From the NCBI RefSeq assembly GCF_023573145.1, contig NZ_CP097636.1, positions 3,348,001 through 3,412,000 on the forward strand: a stretch of 64,000 nt of DNA, given 5' to 3'. The notes beneath the pieces are model-generated. The model saw only the letters and a list, made by a program, of their open reading frames with translations, was not told the DNA's origin and searched no databases. Shown piece by piece: positions 56,869 to 64,000 of this stretch. The translations under genes were made by a program, and so were the position numbers. The number at the start of each line of letters is the position of its first letter. Within the stretch, counting starts at the first letter, position 1. This DNA is from Aquincola tertiaricarbonis. Its GTDB lineage: Bacteria; Pseudomonadota; Gammaproteobacteria; Burkholderiales; Burkholderiaceae_C.

Positions 56869-57756
56869 TCAGTACAGGCCTTGCTCGCCCTCGGGGCGGG
56901 TCTTGAAGCGCTTGTGCACCCACAGGTACTGCGCCGGGTTGCGCCGCACTTCGGCTTCGATCCAGCGGTTCATGCGAGCCACGTCGGCCACCGGGTCGTC
57001 GGTGGGAAAGTCGGTCCACGGCGGCAGGAAGTGAACGCGGTAGCCCTGGCCGCCGGGCAGCATCTCGGCCACCACCGGCTGCACTTCCATCTTCAGCGCC
57101 CGCGCCAGCTTGGAAGGCGCCAGCAGCGTGGCGGCCGGCACGCCGAAAAAGGGCACGAAGGCCGCTTCGCGGCGCCCGAAGTCCATGTCGGGCAGGTTGA
57201 AGAAGGCAAAGCCGCGCTGGCGGATGGCGCGCATCAGCGGCAGCAGGCCCTCCTTGCGCGAGAAGATGTCGCCCTGGCCGAAGCGCACGCGGCCACGGCG
57301 CATCGCGGCATCGAACACCGGGTTGCTTTGCGCCTGGTAGATGCTGCCCACCAGCTGCTTTTGGTAGAGCTGCGTGGCCGAGCCCGCCACGTCCAGGCCC
57401 ATGAAGTGCGGCACCAGCCACATCACCGGGCGCTCGCTGGTTTCGGCCAACCGCACGTCGCCTTCCACGTGGATCAGGCGGCGCAGCCGTTCGGGCGAGG
57501 CGTACCACAGCAGGCCGCGCTCCAGCAGGCTGCGGCCCAGCCACTGGAAGTGCTCGCGCACCAGGGCATGGCGCTCGGCCTCGGTCTTCTCCGGAAAGCA
57601 CAGCGCCAGGTTGCGGCGGGCGATGCGGCGGCGCGGCTTGGCCAATGCATGCAGCAGGCGGCCGAACTGCCGGCCGATGAAGGCCTGCAGCCCCAGCGGC
57701 AGCCAGTGCAGCAGCCACAGCAGGGCCAGCAAGGCGCGGGCGGGAAGCTGGTTCAT
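56869..57756 (-). CDS. Lauroyl/myristoyl acyltransferase (LpxL/HtrB family), HxxxxD type
   Basis: 295 residues, N-terminal membrane anchor (LLALLWLLHWLPLGLQAF) and the acyltransferase motif VPHFMGLDVAG (HxxxxD). It adds a secondary acyl chain to Kdo2-lipid A or a related lipid on the cytoplasmic face. Six bases separate it from the upstream paralogue, so the two are one operon. Confidence 0.88.
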   Translation of the reverse strand: MNQLPARALLALLWLLHWLPLGLQAFIGRQFGRLLHALAKPRRRIARRNLALCFPEKTEAERHALVREHFQWLGRSLLERGLLWYASPERLRRLIHVEGDVRLAETSERPVMWLVPHFMGLDVAGSATQLYQKQLVGSIYQAQSNPVFDAAMRRGRVRFGQGDIFSRKEGLLPLMRAIRQRGFAFFNLPDMDFGRREAAFVPFFGVPAATLLAPSKLARALKMEVQPVVAEMLPGGQGYRVHFLPPWTDFPTDDPVADVARMNRWIEAEVRRNPAQYLWVHKRFKTRPEGEQGLY

Positions 57757-57762
57757 GGTTGC

Positions 57763-58632
57763 TCAGGTGGCCAGCGTGTCGCGCGGCGTGCGGTAGCGTT
57801 GGTAACCCCACAGGTACTGCGGGGGGCACTGGCGGATCAGCCGTTCCATCTCGCGGTTGACGAAGGTGGCGCAGGCCAGCTGCAGCGCTTCGTCATCGGC
57901 CGCCTCGGTGGGCATGGCTTCGGAAGGGGCGCTCACATGCACCACCCAGCCGCGGCCGGCGGGCAGGCGCTCGGCCCACATCAGCAGCAGCGGCGCGCCG
58001 GTCTGCAGCACCAGCCGCGTGGCCAGCGTCATGGTGTAGGCCGGCTTGCCGAAGAACGGCGCCCACACGCCCATGCCCTCGGGCGGCACCTGGTCGGGCA
58101 GCAGGCCGACGGTCTCGCCCTTGCGCAGCGCGCGGATCATCTGCCGCACCCCGGCCAGCGTGGCCGGCGCGGTGGCCAGGCCGGGCCGGTCGCGGGCGGT
58201 TTCTTCCAGCTCGCGCAGCCAGGGCTGGCGCGCCGGGCGGTACAGCACCGTCACCGGCTTGCGGGCACCGAAACGCTCGGCATAGGCCTGGGCGCACACC
58301 TCGAAGCTGCCCATGTGCGGCGTCAGCAGCACCAGGCCATGGCCGGACTGCAGGTGCTGCTCGATCAGATCGGCACCCTGCCATTGGCACCAGCGGCCGA
58401 TGGGCCGGGCGGCCCGGCCCAGCCACAGCCAGGGCAGCTCGCCCACCAGGCGGCCGGCCTGACCGATGGCGGCCCGCTGCTGCGCGGGCGTGAGGCCGGC
58501 CAGCTGCGCGTTCTCGCGGCACAGCGCGCGGTAGGAGGACGAGCCCAGCCAGGCCAGCCAGCCCAGCAACGCGCCCAAAGCATGCAAAAGGCGCAACGGC
58601 AGGCCTGATATCCAGCGAATGAAAGAAAGCAT
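57763..58632 (-). CDS. Lauroyl/myristoyl acyltransferase (LpxL/HtrB family), HxxxxE type
   Basis: 289 residues with the same layout as its neighbour: membrane anchor, TPHMGSFEVCAQAYAERFG (HxxxxE), and LLPDQVPPEGMGVWAPFFGKPAYTMTLATRL, a signature block of the family. Divergent from metK with a 193-base gap. One of the pair probably adds laurate and the other a second acyl group; which is which is not decidable here. Confidence 0.9.
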   Translation of the reverse strand: MLSFIRWISGLPLRLLHALGALLGWLAWLGSSSYRALCRENAQLAGLTPAQQRAAIGQAGRLVGELPWLWLGRAARPIGRWCQWQGADLIEQHLQSGHGLVLLTPHMGSFEVCAQAYAERFGARKPVTVLYRPARQPWLRELEETARDRPGLATAPATLAGVRQMIRALRKGETVGLLPDQVPPEGMGVWAPFFGKPAYTMTLATRLVLQTGAPLLLMWAERLPAGRGWVVHVSAPSEAMPTEAADDEALQLACATFVNREMERLIRQCPPQYLWGYQRYRTPRDTLAT

Positions 58633-58638
58633 GGTTCC

Positions 58639-58825
58639 TATAATTGCCCCATCGCCGAGTTACTGAACAACTTGCGGGGCGATGCGCCAGGGCTTCAGAC
58701 ACCGGGCGCCGGGTTCACGGTCAACAGGCCGGGGGCTCAACAAATGCTGCTAAAGCGTTCGCCGCTCTCCAGAGTTTCCTGGCCGGCAACGCGCAGGAAC
58801 CAACCAACTCTTGGAGTTTAAGCAA
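58639..58825 (+). promoter_or_regulatory. metK promoter and structured leader
   Basis: A perfect TATAAT -10 at 58639-58644 would start transcription near 58650. Immediately after it is a two-part hairpin: CATCGCC (58650-58656) with GGCGATG (58678-58684), closed inside by AGTT (58658-58661) with AACT (58669-58672). The remaining 140 bases to the start hold no obvious motif that I recognise. A GGAG ribosome site at 58813-58816 lies nine bases before the GTG start. Confidence 0.55.
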
Positions 58826-60007
58826 GTGGCGAACGACTTCCTCTTCACCTCGGAATCGGTTTCCGAAGGCCACCCCGACAAGGTCGCGGACCAGATCTCC
58901 GACGCCATCCTCGACGCGATCTTCGCGCAGGACCCGCTGTCCCGCGTGGCAGCCGAAACCCTGACCAACACCGGTCTGGTGGTGCTGGCCGGCGAGATCA
59001 CCACCCAGGCCAACGTCGACTACATCCAGGTCGCGCGCGACACCATCAAGCGCATCGGCTACGACAACACCGAGTACGGCATCGACTACAAGGGCTGCGC
59101 GGTGCTGGTGGCCTACGACAAGCAGAGCAACGACATCGCCCAGGGCGTGGACCGCGCCAGCGACGACTACCTGAACATCGGCGCCGGCGACCAGGGCCTG
59201 ATGTTCGGCTACGCCTGCGACGAGACGCCCGAGCTGATGCCCGCGCCGATCTACTACGCGCACCGGCTGGTGGAGCGCCAGGCCCAGCTGCGCAAGGACG
59301 GCCGCCTGCCCTTCCTGCGCCCTGACGCCAAGAGCCAAGTGACCATGCGCTACGTGGACGGCAAGCCGCACAGCATCGACACCGTGGTGCTGAGCACCCA
59401 GCACAGCCCCGACCAGAGCGAGACGCCGACCAAGATGAAGGCCTCGTTCACCGAAGCGGTGATCGAAGAGATCATCAAGCCGGTGCTGCCCAAGGAGTGG
59501 CTGCAGGACACCAAGTACCTGATCAACCCGACCGGCCGCTTCGTCATCGGCGGCCCGCAGGGCGACTGCGGCCTGACCGGCCGCAAGATCATCGTCGACA
59601 CCTACGGCGGCGCCTGCCCGCACGGCGGCGGCGCCTTCTCGGGCAAGGACCCGACCAAGGTGGACCGCAGCGCGGCTTATGCGGCCCGCTACGTGGCCAA
59701 GAACATCGTGGCGGCCGGCCTGGCGCGCCAGTGCCAGATCCAGGTGGCCTACGCCATCGGCGTGGCCCGCCCGATGAACGTGACCGTGTACACCGAAGGC
59801 ACCGGCGTCATCCCCGACGACAAGATCGCCGCGCTGGTGCAGGAGCACTTCGACCTGCGGCCCAAGGGCATCATCCAGATGCTGGACCTGCTGCGGCCGA
59901 TCTACGCCAAGACGGCGGCGTACGGCCACTTCGGGCGCGAAGAGCCGGAGTTCACTTGGGAAAGAACCGATAAGGCTGCGGCCCTGCGGGCCGCAGCGGG
60001 GCTGTAA
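58826..60007 (+). CDS. metK: S-adenosylmethionine synthetase
   Basis: Makes SAM from methionine and ATP. 393 residues with [17 protein letters not shown] (ATP/methionine site), [15 protein letters not shown] and [19 protein letters not shown]. The GTG at 58826 gives the usual [12 protein letters not shown] terminus with GGAG at the right distance; an in-frame TTG at 58811 adds five unneeded residues. A second copy of its final 14 codons lies downstream (60084-60125). Confidence 0.97.
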   Translation: MANDFLFTSESVSEGHPDKVADQISDAILDAIFAQDPLSRVAAETLTNTGLVVLAGEITTQANVDYIQVARDTIKRIGYDNTEYGIDYKGCAVLVAYDKQSNDIAQGVDRASDDYLNIGAGDQGLMFGYACDETPELMPAPIYYAHRLVERQAQLRKDGRLPFLRPDAKSQVTMRYVDGKPHSIDTVVLSTQHSPDQSETPTKMKASFTEAVIEEIIKPVLPKEWLQDTKYLINPTGRFVIGGPQGDCGLTGRKIIVDTYGGACPHGGGAFSGKDPTKVDRSAAYAARYVAKNIVAAGLARQCQIQVAYAIGVARPMNVTVYTEGTGVIPDDKIAALVQEHFDLRPKGIIQMLDLLRPIYAKTAAYGHFGREEPEFTWERTDKAAALRAAAGL

Positions 60008-60083
60008 GCCCCCAGCGCGCAGCGCTGCATCGGTTCTTGGGCGCAACTCATATCGCGCCAGCGATGTGAGTGGAGACCAACAG

Positions 60084-60125
60084 ACGGACAAAGCGGCTGC
60101 GCTGCGTGCAGCGGCCGGTCTGTAA
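60084..60125 (+). pseudogene. Remnant 3' end of a second metK
   Basis: Fourteen codons ending in TAA encode [13 protein letters not shown], identical to the last 13 residues of MetK, but all but two sense codons differ at a third position. Upstream of it similarity fades. It sits between metK and its terminator and has no start of its own. Confidence 0.65.
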
Positions 60126-60153
60126 CTGCTGACAGGCCCCGCGCCACAATCCA

Positions 60154-60181
60154 CGGCACCGCTCACCCGGGTGCCGTTTTT
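60154..60181 (+). terminator. Terminator of metK
   Basis: 7-bp stem CGGCACC (60154-60160) / GGTGCCG (60170-60176) followed by five T. It lies 30 bases behind the remnant metK end, as if it had belonged to that older gene. Confidence 0.8.
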
Positions 60182-60204
60182 CATGGCGGCACCTCCTGCC
60201 CTCC

Positions 60205-60837
60205 ATGACCGCATCCCTCGGCCGCACCGGCCTGGCGCTCTATTCGGCGGCCCTCATCGGGCTGCTCGTCCTTTCGGGCATCCGCCCCTACGAAGCCGGC
60301 ACCTGGGTCATGGAAGTGGCGCCGGTGGCCATCGTGCTGCCGGTGCTGTGGTTCACCCACCGGCGCTTTCCGCTGACGCCGCTGCTGTATGCGCTGATCT
60401 TTGCGCACGCGGCGGTGCTGATGCTGGGCGGCCACTACACCTATGCCCGCGTGCCGCTGGGCGAATGGGCGCGCGAGGCCTTCGACCTGCAGCGCAACCA
60501 CTACGACCGGCTGGGCCACCTGATGCAGGGCTTCGTGCCGGCCATGGCCGCGCGTGAGCTGCTGCTGCGCCACACGCCGCTGCGGCCCGGCGGCTGGCTG
60601 TTCACCGTGGTCACCGCGGTGGCACTGGCCATCAGCGCGATCTATGAGCTGATCGAATGGGGCGCCGCCGTGGCGCTGGGCGCCGGCGCCGACGAGTTCC
60701 TGGCCACCCAGGGCGACCCCTGGGACACCCAGAAGGACATGCTGATGGCCTGGATCGGCGCGCTGCTGGCGCAGTGGCTGCTGGCCCGCTGGCACGACGC
60801 ACAGCTGCGCCGGCTGGCCGCGGCGCCGAAGCCATGA
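60205..60837 (+). CDS. DUF2238 membrane protein
   Basis: 210 residues with about six membrane segments; DUF2238/YjdF-like family. Conserved blocks include GGHYTYARVPLGEWAREAFDLQRNHYDRLGHLMQGF and the YELIEWG...QGDPWDTQKDMLMAWIGAL region, with His, Asp and Glu residues that might bind metal. The function of the family is unknown. It overlaps the following gene (ATGA). Confidence 0.88.
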   Translation: MTASLGRTGLALYSAALIGLLVLSGIRPYEAGTWVMEVAPVAIVLPVLWFTHRRFPLTPLLYALIFAHAAVLMLGGHYTYARVPLGEWAREAFDLQRNHYDRLGHLMQGFVPAMAARELLLRHTPLRPGGWLFTVVTAVALAISAIYELIEWGAAVALGAGADEFLATQGDPWDTQKDMLMAWIGALLAQWLLARWHDAQLRRLAAAPKP

Positions 60838-61928
60838 GCCGCGCCAAACCCGTCACGCTATCCGACCTGCGCCGCCATGCGGTGGCGCGCACGCTGTTCC
60901 GGCCCACCACGCTGATCGACGCCATCCGGCGCCTGGGCTTCGTGCAGGCCGATCCCATCCGCGCGCCGGCCCGCGCGCAGGACCTGACGCTGCGCCACCG
61001 CGTGCGCGACTACCGCGCCGGCGACCTGGAGCGCCGCTACCCCCGCCTGCCGGTGGAAGAAGACGCGTTGGTGAACTACGGCTTTCTGCCGCGTGAACAC
61101 CTGGCGCTGATGCACCCACGCACCGCGCGCCGCCCCTGGGACGCCGACACCCAGCGCCGCGCCGCCAGCGTGCTGGCCTTCATCCGCGAGCAGGGGCCCA
61201 GCCACCCGAAGGCGGTGCAGGCGGCCTTCAACCATGGCCGCACCACCAACGCCTGGGGCGGGCAGAGCAATGCCGTGACCCACCTGCTGGACGGCATGCA
61301 CTACCGCGGCCTGCTGCGGGTGGCCCGGCGCGAGGCCGGCGTGCGGGTGTATGCGGTGGCCGCCCACGCCGACGACGAACGCTCGCCCGCGGAAAGGGCC
61401 GCGGCGCTGCTGCGCCTGGTGCTGGACAAGTACGCCCCACTGCCCACGCGCAGCCTGGGCCAGCTCGTCAGCCATCTCGGTTACGGCGCTCCGCAGTTGC
61501 AGGCGGAGCTGCGCGTGGCGCTGGCCGACGCGCGCCGCCAGCTGCCCAGCGCCACGATCGACGGCCTCACCTGGCTGTGGCCCGCGGATGAGAACCCGCG
61601 CAGCGCCCGACATGCGCCCGCCGACGAGGTGCGGCTGCTGGCGCCCTTCGACCCTATCGTCTGGGACCGGCTGCGCCTCGAGCTGCTGTGGGGCTGGGCC
61701 TACCGCTTCGAGGCCTACACCCCGGCGCCGCGGCGGCGATGGGGCTACTACGCGCTGCCGCTGCTGTGGCGCGACCAAGTCGTCGGGTGGGCCAATCTGA
61801 GCCTGCGGCAGGGGCAGCTGCTGCCCGAGGTCGGCTTCATCGCCGGCCAGCCGCAAGACGCGGGGTTTACGACTGCGATGGACGAAGAACTGCAGCGCAT
61901 GCACCAATTTCTGGCACGCGAAGTGTGA
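60834..61928 (+). CDS. Winged-helix DNA-binding protein, YcaQ/AlkZ-like
   Basis: 364 residues of the HTH_42 family, to which the interstrand-crosslink glycosylases AlkZ and YcaQ belong. The segment LGFVQADPIRAPARAQDLTL carries QAD at the place of the Q-phi-D catalytic motif of YcaQ. The rest is tandem winged-helix domains, ending in a beta-rich part (LLAPFDPIVWDRLRLELLWGW). A role in repairing alkylated or cross-linked DNA is inferred. Coupled to the DUF2238 gene by a 4-base overlap. Confidence 0.82.
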   Translation: MSRAKPVTLSDLRRHAVARTLFRPTTLIDAIRRLGFVQADPIRAPARAQDLTLRHRVRDYRAGDLERRYPRLPVEEDALVNYGFLPREHLALMHPRTARRPWDADTQRRAASVLAFIREQGPSHPKAVQAAFNHGRTTNAWGGQSNAVTHLLDGMHYRGLLRVARREAGVRVYAVAAHADDERSPAERAAALLRLVLDKYAPLPTRSLGQLVSHLGYGAPQLQAELRVALADARRQLPSATIDGLTWLWPADENPRSARHAPADEVRLLAPFDPIVWDRLRLELLWGWAYRFEAYTPAPRRRWGYYALPLLWRDQVVGWANLSLRQGQLLPEVGFIAGQPQDAGFTTAMDEELQRMHQFLAREV

Positions 61929-62073
61929 TCTGCGCGGGGCGAGGCGCCCTCCTACAGCGGCAGAACCTGCGCGCCGATGGGCCGCCCGCAGGGCCGGGGT
62001 TGCAATGAACCACCCGCGCAGTCAGGCGGGAACGACCGACCGACTCCTCCAGCGCCAACGCTCTTTGCCCACC

Positions 62074-62985
62074 ATGACCACCGCTGCCAAGAAAAAGCGC
62101 CCGCCCCCTTCCCGCATCGAAGTTGCCGAACCGGCCAAGCCGCCGCGCTCACGCGCCAATGGCGTGGGAGCTGCGCCACCGCCGGCGAGGCGCTTCAAGA
62201 TCGACTGCACGCTGGGCTACCAGCTGGCGCAGTCCACCAGCTTCCTGTTCCAGATCCATGCGCAACATGGCCGCGACCAGCAGGTGCTGGCCGAGGCACT
62301 GACGCTGGACCCCAGCATCCCCAGCCATGTGTTCCCCGATCCGCTGGAGCACCACCGCTTCCTGCGGCTGCAGGCACCGGCCGGCGCCTTCACCGTGCAC
62401 TACGCGGCCACCGTGCTGGTGGAGCCGCGGGTGTGGAACACCGCCGCCGCCGAGGTGCCGGTGAGCGAGCTGCCCGACAGCGTGCTGCACCACCTGATGC
62501 CCACCCGCTACTGCGAAAGCGACCTGCTGGGCAACGCCGCCTTCAAGATGTTCGGCCAGCACCCGCCCGGCTACCAGCGCGTGCAGGCCATCAGCGACTG
62601 GATCCACGACAACGTGGACTACAAGGTGGGCTCGTCCACCGCCACCACCACCGCGGCCGACGTGTTCCGCAACCGGGCCGGGGTGTGCCGCGACTTCGCG
62701 CACCTGGGCGTCACCTTCTGCCGCGCGCTCAACATCCCGGCGCGGCTGGTGGTGGGCTATGCCAAGTTCCAGGAACCGCCGCCCGACTTCCACGCGGTGT
62801 TCGAGGCCTACCTGGGCGGCGAGTGGATGCTGTTCGACCCCACCCGCATGTCGCCGGTGGAAGACCTGGTGCGCATCGCCGCCGGCCGCGACGCCAAGGA
62901 CGTGGCCTTCTCCACCATCTTCGGCCCGGTGCAGATGCTGAACATGGCGCCGCTCATTGAAGAGGAAAAGCCCAGCGCGGGCTGA
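62074..62985 (+). CDS. Transglutaminase-like cysteine protease-fold protein
   Basis: 303 residues from the ATG at 62074; an in-frame ATG at 62005 would add 23 residues and cannot be excluded. Low-complexity Lys/Pro-rich N terminus, an N-terminal beta-rich domain (RFKIDCTLGYQLAQST...), and a transglutaminase core with Cys205 (GVCRDFAHLG), His240 (DFHAVFEAY) and Asp255 (LFDPTR). No signal peptide. Members act as proteases, peptide ligases or amidases; the substrate is unknown. Confidence 0.88.
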   Translation: MTTAAKKKRPPPSRIEVAEPAKPPRSRANGVGAAPPPARRFKIDCTLGYQLAQSTSFLFQIHAQHGRDQQVLAEALTLDPSIPSHVFPDPLEHHRFLRLQAPAGAFTVHYAATVLVEPRVWNTAAAEVPVSELPDSVLHHLMPTRYCESDLLGNAAFKMFGQHPPGYQRVQAISDWIHDNVDYKVGSSTATTTAADVFRNRAGVCRDFAHLGVTFCRALNIPARLVVGYAKFQEPPPDFHAVFEAYLGGEWMLFDPTRMSPVEDLVRIAAGRDAKDVAFSTIFGPVQMLNMAPLIEEEKPSAG

Positions 62986-63006
62986 CCGTCCAGGCCGGCA
63001 CTCCGG

Positions 63007-64000
63007 TCAAGGCACGGGTCGCTGCCGCATTGCCAGCAGCGACCCGAACGCCAGCGCCCCGGCCGACAACACGAAGCCCCGCGCCAGCCCGCCAGCACCA
63101 TCGGCCACCCAGCCGGTGATGCTGGGCCCGACGATCTGCCCCGCCGCGAACACGATGGTGAAGGCGCTGATGCCCGCCGGCCATGCGGCCGGCGGCAGGT
63201 TGTGGCGCACGAAGGCGGTGGTGCCCGCCACCACCGACAGGAACACCGCGCCGAACAAGGCGCCCGAGGCGAACACCGCCACCGGGTGCGCACTCAGCAC
63301 CGGCAGCAGCGTGGCCACCGCCAGCAGCCCGTTGAGCAAGGCCAGCGGCTGCCCGCCCTTGAAGCGCTGCAGCAGCCCGGCCCACAGCCACGACGACGCC
63401 ACCACACCCAGCCCCAGCAGCACATAGAAAGCGACGATGCGGCCCGGCGGCAGGCCCTGCTCGCGCAGCAGCGTGACCACGAAGGTCATGTAGCCGATGT
63501 AGCCCAGCCCGAACATCAGGTAGGCGCCCAGCAGCCAGCCGAAGCGCGGCCAGCGCGCCGGCTGGCGCGGCCCGGCGGCCGAAGGATGGGCCGCCAGCTC
63601 GCCGGTGGCCGCCGCGGTGAGCGCCGTGCACAGCGCTGCCAGGCCGCCCAGCGCCAGCCAGGCCTGCTGCCACGCATGCGCCACGGCCGCGCCCGCCAGC
63701 GGCGGCACCACCAGCGCCGAAGCCACGATGCCGATGCCGGTGCCACCGTAGTACAAGCCCAGCACCAGGCCCGGCCGTGGTGAGCGTTGCGCGAGCCGCG
63801 CCGCCAGCAGTCCTCCGGCCACGAAGGTGCCAGCGCTGGCCACCCCGGTGGCCAGCCGCAGCGCGAACAGCCCGCCCTCCGCCAGCACCGCGCCATGCAG
63901 CGCCAGCGCCACCGCGGCGGCGGCGCCGCCGGCCAGCATCACCCGCCGCGCGTCCCAGCGGGCCAGCGCGCGCGGCAGCAGCAGCGCGCCCAACAGGTAG
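63007..64000 (-). CDS. YbfB/YjiJ-family MFS transporter, N terminus outside the window
   Basis: At least 330 residues, all hydrophobic with about 10 visible membrane segments. Blocks GYLMFGLGYIGYMTFVVTLLREQG-like and GISAFTIVFAAGQIVGPSITGWVAD are characteristic of the YbfB/YjiJ branch. The reading frame is open to the window edge, so the start and first segments are missing. Convergent with the transglutaminase gene, 21 bases apart. Substrate unknown. Confidence 0.85.
   Translation of the reverse strand, partial: YLLGALLLPRALARWDARRVMLAGGAAAAVALALHGAVLAEGGLFALRLATGVASAGTFVAGGLLAARLAQRSPRPGLVLGLYYGGTGIGIVASALVVPPLAGAAVAHAWQQAWLALGGLAALCTALTAAATGELAAHPSAAGPRQPARWPRFGWLLGAYLMFGLGYIGYMTFVVTLLREQGLPPGRIVAFYVLLGLGVVASSWLWAGLLQRFKGGQPLALLNGLLAVATLLPVLSAHPVAVFASGALFGAVFLSVVAGTTAFVRHNLPPAAWPAGISAFTIVFAAGQIVGPSITGWVADGAGGLARGFVLSAGALAFGSLLAMRQRPVP

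Noticed and set aside
58645..58825. SAM-II, SAM-V or SAH riboswitch before metK
   Set aside because: The bases GCTAAAG appear at 58750-58756, reminiscent of SAM-II, but I cannot find the rest of the pseudoknot consensus, so the region is reported only as a structured leader.

Overview
The window is about 68-70% GC and densely coded, with very high third-position GC. Its gene set points to a beta-proteobacterium of the order Burkholderiales, most likely the Rubrivivax/Leptothrix/Ideonella-type lineage. This is inferred from neighbourhood and content: an amgK / lptD-surA-rsmA block, a metK / lauroyl-acyltransferase / dapF-DUF484-xerC block, a PEP-CTERM tail, a 3-hydroxybutyrate-oligomer hydrolase, TRAP transporters and a ScfR-type regulator. 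No rRNA, tRNA, insertion sequence or CRISPR array was seen.

Layout. 0-3.7 kb: malic enzyme (maeB), then a secreted barnase-like RNase with its barstar inhibitor. 3.7-9.4 kb: outer-membrane biogenesis operon lptD-surA-rsmA, divergent from the cell-wall sugar kinase amgK. 9.4-14.6 kb: LysR regulator, PEP-CTERM glycerophosphodiesterase, and a dctQ-dctM-dctP TRAP transporter. 14.7-19.7 kb: an unusual three-gene cassette of class III cyclase/TPR protein, PAP2/vanadium-haloperoxidase-fold enzyme with a GGSA-repeat N terminus, and cytoplasmic subtilisin-like protease. The last two genes are translationally coupled, and the cassette ends inside the 3' end of an M20 peptidase gene. 19.7-22.1 kb: M20 peptidase and alpha/beta hydrolase. 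22.1-29.3 kb: a ScfR regulator divergent from a complete valine (isobutyryl-CoA) degradation operon, with repeated CTTCACAAG sites between them.

29.4-40.8 kb: GlxA-type regulator and divergent MFS carrier, GIN-domain protein, acetate permease actP with its DUF485 partner, small metabolic genes, 3HB-oligomer hydrolase, FMN reductase and OsmC. 40.9-50.2 kb: accessory-looking stretch with a RelE/Xre toxin-antitoxin pair, aldo/keto reductase coupled to a membrane Ser/Thr kinase, VOC protein, WYL regulator, phosphatase, LysE exporter, secreted clostripain-type protease and a hipBA module. 50.3-58.6 kb: glmS divergent from an Lrp/AsnC regulator with two 17-bp dyads between them, rlmI, xerC, a DUF484 gene, dapF and two lauroyl acyltransferases. 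58.6-64 kb: metK with a structured leader and a leftover second metK 3' end behind it, DUF2238, a YcaQ-like winged-helix protein, a transglutaminase and a truncated YbfB-type MFS gene.

Small-scale structure worth attention: a roughly 73-bp intergenic palindromic element present in three near-identical copies plus a variant copy whose hairpin arms changed together; regulator-adjacent dyads at five loci; and the metK remnant, which encodes the same 13 final residues with mostly different codons.
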